From positions 1,984,001 to 2,048,000 of the forward strand of contig NZ_AP027728.1 of assembly GCF_030296555.1 (NCBI RefSeq): a DNA stretch of 64,000 nt, written 5' to 3'. This DNA is from Microbacterium suwonense. GTDB taxonomy: Bacteria; Actinomycetota; Actinomycetes; Actinomycetales; Microbacteriaceae. The position numbers and the translations under genes were made by a program. The stretch's first letter is position 1; each line of letters begins with the position of its first letter. The notes under the pieces are model-generated. The model was not told the origin of the DNA. It searched no databases and saw only the letters and a list, made by a program, of their open reading frames with translations. Shown here piece by piece: positions 1-8,017 of this stretch.

Positions 1-1934
1 GACGAGCGCGGTGTGACGTGGGCTTTCCTCGACCATGTGGCGCGCACTACGGCATCCGCCGCCGGGGAGCTGACCCGCAGCGATCCGACGGCCGACGTGC
101 TCGTGTTCGTGCCGGGAGCCCGGGAGGTGTCCGAGATCGCCCGGCGTCTGCGCGAGGCGACGGACGGGTTCGACGTGCGCGAGCTGCACGGGCAGATCCC
201 CCGGCCGAGCAGGATGCCGTGATCCGTGGCCGCCGCACCGATCAGCCTCCGCGCATCATCGTCACCACCTCGCTGGCGGAGTCCTCGCTCACCGTGCCGG
301 GCGTGCGCCTGGTGGTCGACAGTTGCCTGGCCCGGCATCCGCAGCGCGATGCGTCCCGTGGCATGAGCGGACTGGTGACCTCCGCGGCATCCCGCTCCTC
401 CTGCGTGCAGCGGGCCGGGCGTGCCACCCGCCAGGGCTCGGGCACGGTGATCCGCTGCGTCGACGAGCGCACCTACGCGGCCGCTCCCGCACGTCCCGCA
501 CCCGAGATCGCCACCACCGACCTCACCGATGCGGCGCTGCTGCTGGCCTGCTGGGGTGCACCGCAAGGCACCGGGCTGCGGCTGATCGACCCGCTTCCCG
601 CCGACAGCCTGGCCGACGCCGTCACCGTGCTGAAGAGCCTGGGGGCCGTCGACGACGACGGGCGGGCGACCGACGACGGGCGGGCTCTGGCACGCATCCC
701 CACCGATCCCCGCCTGGCACGCGCCCTGCGCGATGGCGGCCCGCTGGTCGGCTCACGTCTCGCCGCCGAGGTGGTGGCGCTGCTGGGCGGCGACCTGCGG
801 CTCACGGATGCCGACGTCGCCGGCGCCATCGTCGCGCTGCGGAATGGGCGCAGGCCGGATGCCGGGCGCTGGGCTCGCGATGTCACCCGGCTCCAGCGGC
901 TTGTCCCCTCCGCTCCGGGCATCGGCGCCGGCACCGACGCGGTCGGCCTGGTCATCGCCCTGGCCTACCCGGAGCGGATCGCGCGCCGCATGGAGCGCTC
1001 GGCAGACGGGGCGAGGTTCCTCCTGGCATCCGGCACTCGTGCGGGAGTGCGCGGATCCCTGGCGGATGCCGGGTGGCTGGCCGTCGCCGATGTCGCACGA
1101 GCATCCGGACGCGCAGCGGCGGGCTCCGGGGCGATCATCCGTGCTGCGGCGGTGATCTCCGAGGAGCACCTGGAGCAGGTGGCCGGACCGTTGATGACGG
1201 ATCGTGTGGAAGCGCAGTTCACCGATGGTCGCGTGCAGGCGCGCCGCGAACGCCGCGTCGGCGCGATCGTACGATCATCGGGGCCGGTGCGCGCGACAGC
1301 CGATGAGGGGCGGGATGCCGTGCGTCGCGCTCTGCGGACGCACGGACTCGACGTCTTCACCTGGTCGGATGCGGCGGATCAGCTGCGCCGCCGGCTGGCG
1401 CTGCTGCACCGCGAGCTGGGTGCGCCGTGGCCGGAGGTGTCGGATGCTGCGCTGCTCGCGGACCTGGACGGCTGGCTGTCCCCCGAGCTCGATGCCCTCG
1501 CCGGTGGCACACCGGCCGGACGGGTCGACCTGGCATCCGCTCTGCGTCGACTGCTGCCGTGGCCGGCGGCAGCACAATTCGACGCACTGGCACCGGAGCG
1601 GCTCGAGGTGCCCAGCGGCAGTCGCATCCGCATCGCCTACCCGCCGGTCGACGACCCGGGTGCGCGTCCCGTCGTCGCTGTGAAGCTGCAGGAGTGCTTC
1701 GGCTGGGCGCAGACGCCACGCCTCGCGGACGGCCGGGTTCCCGTGCTGTTCCATCTGCTCTCGCCGGCTGGTCGCCCACTCGCGGTCACCGATGATCTCG
1801 CCTCGTTCTGGTCGGGGCCCTATGCGCAGGTGCGCGCCGAGATGCGCGGGCGCTATCCGAAGCATCCGTGGCCCGAGGATCCGTGGCAGGCCGCTCCCAC
1901 GCGCCACACGAAGAACCGTGCCGCCCGGGGCTGA
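1..1934 (+). CDS. hrpB: ATP-dependent RNA helicase HrpB, 3' part, one frameshift
   Basis: The window opens inside the second RecA-like domain of a DEAH-box helicase of the HrpB family. From base 1 the frame reads through DVLVFVPGAREVSEIARRL. It then shifts at a run of five C at 198-202; one more C would give HGQIPPAEQDAVIRG and join the long frame that ends at 1934. After the junction come the TSLAESSLTVPGV and QRAGRATRQG helicase motifs (V and VI), a helicase-associated domain, and the HrpB-specific C-terminal domain ending in RYPKHPWPEDPW followed by PTRHTK. The N-terminal ATP-binding domain lies outside the window. HrpB is a predicted 3'-5' RNA helicase of poorly known role. The break is a single-base homopolymer change, so it may be a sequencing error rather than a real lesion. 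Confidence 0.85.
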   Translation, partial: RARCDVGFPRPCGAHYGIRRRGADPQRSDGRRARVRAGSPGGVRDRPASARGDGRVRRARAARADPPAEQDAVIRGRRTDQPPRIIVTTSLAESSLTVPGVRLVVDSCLARHPQRDASRGMSGLVTSAASRSSCVQRAGRATRQGSGTVIRCVDERTYAAAPARPAPEIATTDLTDAALLLACWGAPQGTGLRLIDPLPADSLADAVTVLKSLGAVDDDGRATDDGRALARIPTDPRLARALRDGGPLVGSRLAAEVVALLGGDLRLTDADVAGAIVALRNGRRPDAGRWARDVTRLQRLVPSAPGIGAGTDAVGLVIALAYPERIARRMERSADGARFLLASGTRAGVRGSLADAGWLAVADVARASGRAAAGSGAIIRAAAVISEEHLEQVAGPLMTDRVEAQFTDGRVQARRERRVGAIVRSSGPVRATADEGRDAVRRALRTHGLDVFTWSDAADQLRRRLALLHRELGAPWPEVSDAALLADLDGWLSPELDALAGGTPAGRVDLASALRRLLPWPAAAQFDALAPERLEVPSGSRIRIAYPPVDDPGARPVVAVKLQECFGWAQTPRLADGRVPVLFHLLSPAGRPLAVTDDLASFWSGPYAQVRAEMRGRYPKHPWPEDPWQAAPTRHTKNRAARG

Positions 1935-1967
1935 GCCGCACGCACTCCCCACCTGCCACGCCTTGCC

Positions 1968-2022
1968 CAGGTGGCGCATATGGTCGCATCCGCTCGCGGG
2001 AAGCGACCAGATGCGCCACCTG
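1968..2022. repeat. Palindromic intergenic repeat, copy 1
   Basis: A 55-bp inverted repeat just after hrpB. The left arm starts CAGGTGGCGCAT and continues to GGTCGC; the right arm is GCGACC to ATGCGCCACCTG, so about 18 of 20 positions pair. It shares the GTGGCGCA-(A/T)-GGTCGC-(C/A)TCC layout with copies at 2092, 2236, 3869 and 3963. No coding capacity is seen. It could form a stem-loop in mRNA on either strand. The 1935-2324 gap holds three of these repeats and nothing else I recognise. Confidence 0.7.
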
Positions 2023-2091
2023 AAAGGGAAGTTTGGTGCCAGACAGGAAGTTCCACGAGCGGGGAGTGCGCGCGGCATCCGACTCCATTCC

Positions 2092-2150
2092 CTCAGGTGG
2101 CGCAACACGCCGCATCCGTGCTGCCGAGGCAGCCATACATGACACCTGAG
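2092..2150. repeat. Palindromic intergenic repeat, copy 2
   Basis: An imperfect palindrome with outer arms CTCAGGTG and CACCTGAG. The left arm continues GGCGCAACACGCCGCATCC, which matches the left arm of the 2236 copy. The right half is more diverged than in the other copies. Confidence 0.55.
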
Positions 2151-2235
2151 TGAGAATGTCGGAGGTCCAAGATCCCACGGCGGGCGCTGGGTGCGTCCCT
2201 CTTCCCGCCCGCCTGCGTCACCCCTCCCATTCGCT

Positions 2236-2291
2236 CGCGTGGCGCAACACGCGGCATCCCCACGGGTCGTTGCGGCGTGTTGCGACCCGCG
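2236..2291. repeat. Palindromic intergenic repeat, copy 3
   Basis: A 56-bp inverted repeat: left arm CGCGTGGCGCAACACGC, right arm GCGTGTTGCGACCCGCG. It lies downstream of the ABC-2 permease, 34 bp from its stop codon, and could act as that gene's transcription end or mRNA 3' stabiliser. That role is inferred. Confidence 0.6.
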
Positions 2292-2324
2292 AAGCCAGGG
2301 GGCGCGCGACCCGAGGACCCACAC

Positions 2325-3053
2325 CTACGGTGTGCGACGGCGCAGAGTGAGCGGAGCGAGCACCAGGAAGGCGACGGCGAACGCCGCCACGATCAGCAGC
2401 GGCGCACCGACGTCCCACCCCTCGTCCCCGGCTGCGACCGCCTGGATCGCGTCGATCGCGTGGCTCAGCGGCAGCCAGTCCGAGATGGCGTAGAGCACGT
2501 CGGGCATCTGATCGCGAGGCATGAACAGTCCGCCCAGGATGATCTGCGGGAACACCAGGAGAGGCATGAACTGCACGGCCTGGAACTCGGTCTGGGCGAA
2601 GGCGCTCGCCAGCAGTCCCAGCGCGGTGCCGAGCACCGCATCCACCACGGCCACCGAGCCGAGCTGCCACAGCGGGCCGTCGACGGTCAGCCCGCACACG
2701 TAGACGGCGAACACCACCGTGATCACTGCCTGCAGGATGGCCATGAGCCCGAAGGCGAGCGCGTAGCCGAGGATGAAGTCCGCCTTGCTCAGCGGGGTGG
2801 TCATGAGCCGCTCGAGGGTGCCGGATCGGCGCTCGCGCAGGGTCGTGATCGACGTCACCAGGAACATCACGATGAAAGGGAACAGCGCGAGGATCGGTCC
2901 GCCGAAGGTGTCGAACACGCCGTCCTGATCGGCGAACAGCCAGGCGAACAGGCCCACCAGCAGGCTCGGCGCCACCAGCATCAGAGCGATCGAGCGCGGA
3001 TCGTGGCGCAGCTGCCGCAGCACGCGCGTGGTCGTGGCGAATATGCGGTTCAT
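2325..3053 (-). CDS. ABC-2 type transporter permease
   Basis: A 242-residue integral membrane protein of the ABC-2 (DrrB/NodJ-like) exporter permease family. It has a short cytoplasmic N-terminus, a first membrane segment near residues 22-41, an ERRSGTLERLMTTPLSKADF stretch typical of the family between the second and third segments, and about six hydrophobic segments overall. Its start codon overlaps the stop of the upstream ATPase gene (ATGA, 3050-3053), so the two are translationally coupled and form one exporter. The substrate cannot be read from sequence; relatives export drugs, antibiotics or lipids. Palindromic repeats flank the pair on both sides. Confidence 0.85.
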   Translation of the reverse strand: MNRIFATTTRVLRQLRHDPRSIALMLVAPSLLVGLFAWLFADQDGVFDTFGGPILALFPFIVMFLVTSITTLRERRSGTLERLMTTPLSKADFILGYALAFGLMAILQAVITVVFAVYVCGLTVDGPLWQLGSVAVVDAVLGTALGLLASAFAQTEFQAVQFMPLLVFPQIILGGLFMPRDQMPDVLYAISDWLPLSHAIDAIQAVAAGDEGWDVGAPLLIVAAFAVAFLVLAPLTLRRRTP

Positions 3054-3808
3054 CGCTCCTCCCCTCTCCGGGAGCGCCGTGTGTCATGGCCGACATCGCG
3101 CTGGATCAACGTGAGGAAAGCAGACTCGGCATCCGTCTGACCGGTGTCGTCGAGCAGCCGCTGCGGCGTGGTGTCGGCGATGATGCGGCCGTCGCGCATG
3201 AGCAGCAGCCGGTCGCAGCGCAGCGCCTCGTCCATCACGTGGCTGGAGACCAGCATCGTGGTGCCGCCGTCGGCGATGCGGCGGAACAGCGCCCACAGCT
3301 CGGCACGCAGCACCGGGTCCAGGCCCACCGTCGGCTCGTCGAGGACGACGAGTTCGGGCGAGCCCAGCAGTGCGACGGCGAGCGACACGCGATTCAGCTG
3401 TCCCCCGCTGAGCGCGTCGACCGACTGATTCGCATGGGTGGTCAGCCCGACTTCGGCGATCACCCGATCGACGTCGCCGCGCGGGGCGCCGAGGACGGAT
3501 GCGAAGTAGCGCAGGTTCTCGCGCACGGTCAGGTCGTCGTACACCGCCGACCCCTGCGTGCCGTAGGAGACCCGGCGACGCAGGGCAGGTGCCCCGGCCG
3601 GTTCGCCGAAGACCTCGACGGTGCCGCCGTCGGTGCGCTGGACGCCGACGATGGAGCGCATCAGCGTGGTCTTGCCGCAGCCTGACGGACCGAGCAGTCC
3701 GATCACCTGGCCGCGGGGGATGCGCAGGTCGATGCCGTCGAACACCACATGGCGCCCGCGCTGCACACGCAGGCCGTCGATCACCACCGCATCCCCATTA
3801 TTCATCAT
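3050..3808 (-). CDS. ABC transporter ATP-binding protein (drug-export type)
   Basis: A 252-residue nucleotide-binding subunit that pairs with the ABC-2 permease at 2325-3053. Visible motifs in order: Walker A GPSGCGKTT near residue 39, ABC signature LSGGQLNRVSLA, Walker B LVVLDEPT, and an H-loop in SSHVMDEA. This is the DrrA/CcmA-like export group. Two ATG codons start the gene (3808 and 3805). The AT-rich leader repeats ATTATTCATC twice (3797-3806 and 3816-3825), once over the start codon itself. The neighbouring TetR gene at 4046-4633 is on the same strand upstream and may control the pair; that is inference. Confidence 0.88.
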   Translation of the reverse strand: MMNNGDAVVIDGLRVQRGRHVVFDGIDLRIPRGQVIGLLGPSGCGKTTLMRSIVGVQRTDGGTVEVFGEPAGAPALRRRVSYGTQGSAVYDDLTVRENLRYFASVLGAPRGDVDRVIAEVGLTTHANQSVDALSGGQLNRVSLAVALLGSPELVVLDEPTVGLDPVLRAELWALFRRIADGGTTMLVSSHVMDEALRCDRLLLMRDGRIIADTTPQRLLDDTGQTDAESAFLTLIQRDVGHDTRRSRRGEER

Positions 3809-3812
3809 GTGT

Positions 3813-3823
3813 TGAATTATTCA
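3813..3823. promoter_or_regulatory. AT-rich palindrome upstream of the ABC exporter
   Basis: TGAATTATTCA is an 11-bp palindrome around a central base, 5 bp upstream of the ATPase start codon. A half of it is repeated over the start codon. In a GC-rich leader this could be an operator for the TetR protein encoded next door, but the evidence is only position and symmetry. Confidence 0.3.
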
Positions 3824-3868
3824 TCGGAGCGGATGCCGCGTCAAGAGCATGCCGGACCGCTGCTGGCG

Positions 3869-3916
3869 TGGCGCAAATAGTCGCCTCCACGCACGGGATG
3901 CAGCAATACGCGCCAC
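3869..3916. repeat. Palindromic intergenic repeat, copy 4
   Basis: A 48-bp unit bounded by GTGGCGC and GCGCCAC with interior AAATAGTCGCCTCC and GGATGCAGCAA. It is nearly identical to the unit 94 bp further on (copy 5). Both are followed by (A)CACGAAGAAAG or CATGAAGAAAG. Confidence 0.65.
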
Positions 3917-3962
3917 ACGAAGAAAGACGGGCGGCCAACCTTCACCCCACCACATTCCTCAC

Positions 3963-4011
3963 GTGGCGCAAATGGTCGCCTCCGCGCACAGGATGCAGCA
4001 ACACGCGCCAC
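3963..4011. repeat. Palindromic intergenic repeat, copy 5
   Basis: A 49-bp unit bounded by GTGGCGC and GCGCCAC, in tandem with copy 4 in the gap between the ABC ATPase and the TetR gene. The two differ at only a handful of bases. It sits about 35 bp beyond the TetR stop codon. Confidence 0.65.
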
Positions 4012-4045
4012 ATGAAGAAAGCAAGAAAGGAAGCGGGAAGGGGCG

Positions 4046-4633
4046 CTACTCGAACAGGTAGCGCTGGATGGTGGGGGCGATGCGTGCCACGAGCTCATCG
4101 ACCGGCGCGTCCGCGATCCCCGGAAGCTGCACGACATAGCGGGCGATCAGCATCCCAGCGATCTGCGATGCCACCAGCGATGCCCGCAGCGCAGCATCCG
4201 GGGCATCCAGCTCCGCGGCGACGCGCGGCAGCAGCTCTCGGGAGAGGAACCCCTTCACCAGCGGAGCGGTCAGCTTGCCGCTGATGGCGGTGCGCAGCAC
4301 GATCACCCCGCGCTTGCGCACCTCGGGGCGCTCGAACGACTCCAGCACGAAGCGCACGATGCGCTCCCCTGCCTCCTCACGCGGGCCACGCAGGATGCGG
4401 GGCACCTCCAGATCCGGACGCAGCGGGAACTGGGTGACCTCCGCGAACAGATCGGGCTTGGTGCCGAAGTAGTGGTGCACGAGGGCTGCGTCCACCTCGG
4501 CCCGCGCCGCGATGCCGCGCACGGTCGCCCCGTCGTACCCGTGCTCGCCGAACTCGTGCACAGCGGCGGCGGCGATGCGGGCGCGTGCGTCGGACTCACC
4601 CGGGGGCCGCCCCCTGCCGCGTCTGGTCGCCAT
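4046..4633 (-). CDS. TetR family transcriptional regulator
   Basis: A 195-residue regulator. The N-terminal helix-turn-helix reads GYDGATVRGIAARAEVDAAL, then VHHYFGTKPDLFAEV, the standard TetR DNA-binding segment. The C-terminal half (RDLEVPRIL region onward) resembles the C-terminal domain of AcrR/RutR-like repressors that bind small hydrophobic ligands. It lies upstream of the ABC exporter on the same strand, separated by two palindromic repeats. Control of that exporter is possible but unproven. Confidence 0.85.
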   Translation of the reverse strand: MATRRGRGRPPGESDARARIAAAAVHEFGEHGYDGATVRGIAARAEVDAALVHHYFGTKPDLFAEVTQFPLRPDLEVPRILRGPREEAGERIVRFVLESFERPEVRKRGVIVLRTAISGKLTAPLVKGFLSRELLPRVAAELDAPDAALRASLVASQIAGMLIARYVVQLPGIADAPVDELVARIAPTIQRYLFE

Positions 4634-4704
4634 GCCGCCAGCCTACGACCGGTTCAGCGCCCGAAGCTCCACCATGCTCCCCAGGCTCCCCGCACGCACC
4701 TTGC

Positions 4705-6192
4705 TCAGCACTCGATGACGTTCACCGCGAGGCCGCCCTCGCTGGTCTCCTTGTACTTCGTCGACATGTCCGCACCGGTCTGCCGCATCGTCTCGACCAC
4801 GGCATCCAGCGACACATAATGCTGCCCGTCGCCGCGCAGCGCGAGCCGAGTGGCCGTGACTGCGGTGGAGGCCGCGACGGCGTTCCGCTCGATGCAGGGA
4901 ATCTGCACGAGCCCGCCGATCGGATCGCAGGTGAGCCCCAGATGGTGCTCCATCGCGATCTCGGCGGCGTTCTCGATCTGCCGGTTCGTGCCGCCCATCA
5001 CCGCGGTCAGCCCGCCTGCTGCCATCGCACAGGCCGAGCCGACCTCGGCCTGGCACCCGCCCTCGGCCCCCGAGATCGACGCGTTTGCTTTGAACAGCGA
5101 GCCCAGCGCGGTGGCCGTGAGCAGGAAGCGACGGATGCCGCGTCGCCGGTTCGCCTCGGCCATCTGCTCGTCGTCCAGCTCCTCCGGTGCGGGGGCGGAT
5201 CCGCCGAAGCCCAGCAGTGCACTGCCGACCAGCTCGCCGTGCGGGGTCACCGCGTTGCCGATACCGAGGCCGGAGTCGGCCAGGAAGCGCCACCAGTACA
5301 TCGCGACGGCGGGCAGGATGCCGGCGGCGCCGTTCGTCGGCGCCGTGACGACCCGGCCGCCCGCGGCGTTCTCCTCATTGACGGCGAGCGCGAAAGCGCC
5401 CAGCCATTCGCCGGGGAGCTCGCGGTGCCCGTCAGACTCGGCGGCTTCGAGCTGCTCACGGATGTCGGATGCCCGGCGCTTGACCTTGAGGATGCCGGGC
5501 AGCGTGCCGCCGGTATGCAGTCCGGCATCGACGCAGGCGCTCATCGCGTCCCAGATCGCATCCAGTCCGGCGGCCACCTGCTCCTCGCTGCGCACGGCGG
5601 TCTCGTTCAGGCGCGCGAGCTCGGCGATCGACAGTCCGTTCTCGTCGCACAGTGCGAGCAGCGACGCGGCGTCGGCGTAGGGATAGGGCTGCACGGATGC
5701 CGTGATGCGGGCCTGTTCGCCGTCGCGACGGATGAACCCGCCGCCGATCGAGTAGTAGATCTGCTCGGCGACCGTCTGGCCATCGGCATCCAATGCCCGC
5801 AGCGTCATCGCGTTGGGGTGGCCGGGGAGGCGGGTGCGCGGCGTGAAAGTGACGTCGTCCTTGACGAAGGGGATCGGGTGCCGGCCGGCAAGGTTCAGCT
5901 TCTTCCCCTCCGGCCAGCCCTGCCACGCCGCGCGCACGTCGTCGGGGTCGCACGTCTCGGGATGCAGATCCTGCAGGCCCGCGACCACGGCATCCGGGGT
6001 GCCGTGGCCGAGACCGGTGGCGCCCAGCGAGCCGAACAGCTCACAGGTGACCCGGGCGACCCGATCGAGCACGCGGTCCGTGTGGAGTCGGGTAGCGAAG
6101 TCGAGCCCCGCGCGCATCGGGCCGACCGTATGGGAGCTCGAGGGCCCCACTCCGATGGAGAACAGGTCGAAGGCCGAGACGTACGCAGTCAC
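4705..6192 (-). CDS. sdaA: L-serine ammonia-lyase (L-serine dehydratase)
   Basis: A 495-residue single-chain L-serine dehydratase that converts L-serine to pyruvate and ammonia with an iron-sulfur cluster. The N-terminal beta domain starts with the family hallmark GVGPSSSHTVGPMRAG. The alpha domain shows EGGCQAEVGSACAMAAGGL and LTCDPIGGLVQIPCIERNA, which contain the cysteines expected to hold the [4Fe-4S] cluster. Length matches the fused SdaA type. The gene is single, with a perfect 16-bp palindrome about 22 bp before its start codon. The last codons end in IEC; the C-terminal cysteine tail is a known feature of this family. Confidence 0.93.
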   Translation of the reverse strand: MTAYVSAFDLFSIGVGPSSSHTVGPMRAGLDFATRLHTDRVLDRVARVTCELFGSLGATGLGHGTPDAVVAGLQDLHPETCDPDDVRAAWQGWPEGKKLNLAGRHPIPFVKDDVTFTPRTRLPGHPNAMTLRALDADGQTVAEQIYYSIGGGFIRRDGEQARITASVQPYPYADAASLLALCDENGLSIAELARLNETAVRSEEQVAAGLDAIWDAMSACVDAGLHTGGTLPGILKVKRRASDIREQLEAAESDGHRELPGEWLGAFALAVNEENAAGGRVVTAPTNGAAGILPAVAMYWWRFLADSGLGIGNAVTPHGELVGSALLGFGGSAPAPEELDDEQMAEANRRRGIRRFLLTATALGSLFKANASISGAEGGCQAEVGSACAMAAGGLTAVMGGTNRQIENAAEIAMEHHLGLTCDPIGGLVQIPCIERNAVAASTAVTATRLALRGDGQHYVSLDAVVETMRQTGADMSTKYKETSEGGLAVNVIEC

Positions 6193-6213
6193 GCCCCCAG
6201 CCTACGTGCGCGG

Positions 6214-6229
6214 CCGACCGATCGGTCGG
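6214..6229. promoter_or_regulatory. Perfect 16-bp palindrome upstream of sdaA
   Basis: CCGACCGATCGGTCGG lies in the 61-bp gap between irtB and sdaA, 22 bp before the sdaA start. The form (ACCGATCGGT core) resembles TetR-family operators of high-GC bacteria. A small stem-loop role is also possible. No other copy was noticed in the window. Confidence 0.4.
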
Positions 6230-6253
6230 TATTCGAGAACCCGAAGACCCCGG

Positions 6254-8017
6254 TCAGGTTGTCTGTCCCTGGCCGATCCGCCATCCGCTCGCGGCGTCCT
6301 GCTGTCGCCAGAATGCGGCGAACCGTCCCTCTGCGGCGAGCAGTTCCGGGATCGTGCCCTGCTCGACGATGCGTCCGTCTTCGAGGAAGACGACGCGGTC
6401 GGCGGTGCGGATGCTGCTGAGCCGGTGGGCGACGATGACCCGGGTGCGCAGGGTCGGATCGTCGACGAGGGCGGCAGTGACAGCCGACTCGTTCTCGGTG
6501 TCCAGGGCGCTCGTGGCCTCATCGACGAGCAGCACCGGGGCGGGCTTGAGGAGCGCACGGGCGATGGAGACGCGCTGACGCTCGCCGCCGGAGAGGGTGG
6601 TGCCGGCCTCGCCGACGCGGCTGGCCCAGCCGTCGGGCAGACGAGCGATGAGAGTGTCGACGCGCGCCAGGCCCGCGGCGCGCTCCAGGAGCTCGTCGTC
6701 GGCCGCGGGGTGTCCGGCGAGCACGTTCTCGCGGATGCTGCCGTCGAACAGGTACGGATGCTGGAACACGACGCTGACGAGCGCACGGCGGGACGGGGCA
6801 TCCAGGGTGGTCACGTCGACTCCGCCGATGCGGATGCTGCCGGCGGTGGGCCGGTGCAGCCCGGCCAGGAGCGCCAGGACGGTGCTCTTGCCGGATCCGG
6901 AGGGGCCGACGATCGCGGTCGTCGTGCCCGGTTCGATCACGAGGTCGAAGCCGTCGAGCACGGCGGGTTGGTCATCCGCGCCGTAGCGGAAGCCGACGCC
7001 GCGCAGCTCGATCCTGGGGGCATCGGTCTCTGCGGTGCGCTCAGGTGTGGCGGCCTCCTCCCCCACGGGCTCGGTGGGGGCCTCCAGCACTTCGCGGATG
7101 CGGCGCAGCGTGCCCAACGCGGTCTCGACGCCGGGCGAGAGCTCGGCGAGCATGGTGAACGGGTCGAGGTAGCGAACGATGACGACGATGAGCGCGATCG
7201 CCTCGGGCACGCTCAGCGCTCCGCCCACCGCGAGGACGACAGTGGTGCCGGCGAGCAGGATCAGCGTGATCTGGCTGGCGATCCCGAAGATCACCTGCCC
7301 CGGAACCTGCAGCAGCAGCATCCGCATCGTCGCCCCGTGCTGGGCGGCCAGTGCCGCACCGACATGGCTGCGCTCGGGCTCGACGCGACGGGCCGCGCGC
7401 AGCGCCTGCTGCGTGCGGGCGAACTCCACGATCCGCTCGGTCAGGGTGCTGTTGGCGTCGGCGACGGCGTGGTCGGCGCTGCGGCTGAACCGCCCGGCCG
7501 CCCAGAAGGCGCCGAGCAGCACCGGCACCCCGGCCAGCGCGGCGACTCCGAGAGGCCAGGCGACCGGGAGGAGCGCGACGGCGATCGCGAGCGGAAGCAG
7601 CACCGCACCGATCATCGGCGTGACGAGGTAGATGATCAGCCCGACCAGGTCCGGGCCCGTCGCCGCGACGGCCTGTCTGGTCGTGGCCGTGTTCGCGGAG
7701 GTGAACCACGTCAGACGGATCTCGGTGATGCGGTCGGCGACGGCCTGCTGTCCGGTGTCGAGCAGCCCGAAACCGAGGTCGAATCCCCGCTTGGCGGCTG
7801 CCGCATCAATCGCCCAGCCCGCCGCGGTGACGAACGCGAGCGCCCCCAGCCACGGCCACGCCGTCGCCGGATCGGCGCTGAACAGCGCGGCCACGAGAGG
7901 CACGAGCAGTACCGCGCCCGCGGCGCGCAGGATGACCCCGAGGATGGTCAGCACGAGGTGACCGCCCACCTTGGCGCGGCTGTCGGCCGGGAGCAGTGCC
8001 AGGAGCGTGCGGATCAT
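6254..8017 (-). CDS. irtB: Siderophore ABC importer, IrtB-like half transporter
   Basis: A 587-residue fused membrane-plus-ATPase protein of the exporter-fold ABC family. The N-terminal part carries six hydrophobic segments (residues about 20-290). The C-terminal ATPase has Walker [11 protein letters not shown], the signature [15 protein letters not shown], Walker [13 protein letters not shown] and an H-loop in [14 protein letters not shown]. Order, size and partner match mycobacterial IrtB, which forms a heterodimer with IrtA to import Fe(III)-siderophores. Its start overlaps the irtA stop by ATGA (8014-8017). An iron box upstream of irtA should control both. Confidence 0.85.
   Translation of the reverse strand: MIRTLLALLPADSRAKVGGHLVLTILGVILRAAGAVLLVPLVAALFSADPATAWPWLGALAFVTAAGWAIDAAAAKRGFDLGFGLLDTGQQAVADRITEIRLTWFTSANTATTRQAVAATGPDLVGLIIYLVTPMIGAVLLPLAIAVALLPVAWPLGVAALAGVPVLLGAFWAAGRFSRSADHAVADANSTLTERIVEFARTQQALRAARRVEPERSHVGAALAAQHGATMRMLLLQVPGQVIFGIASQITLILLAGTTVVLAVGGALSVPEAIALIVVIVRYLDPFTMLAELSPGVETALGTLRRIREVLEAPTEPVGEEAATPERTAETDAPRIELRGVGFRYGADDQPAVLDGFDLVIEPGTTTAIVGPSGSGKSTVLALLAGLHRPTAGSIRIGGVDVTTLDAPSRRALVSVVFQHPYLFDGSIRENVLAGHPAADDELLERAAGLARVDTLIARLPDGWASRVGEAGTTLSGGERQRVSIARALLKPAPVLLVDEATSALDTENESAVTAALVDDPTLRTRVIVAHRLSSIRTADRVVFLEDGRIVEQGTIPELLAAEGRFAAFWRQQDAASGWRIGQGQTT

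Noticed and set aside
1896..1912. GCGCCACACGAAGAA inside the hrpB end as another palindromic repeat copy
   Set aside because: It matches the right arm context of copy 4, but the bases encode the conserved HrpB ending PTRHTK and there is no left arm.
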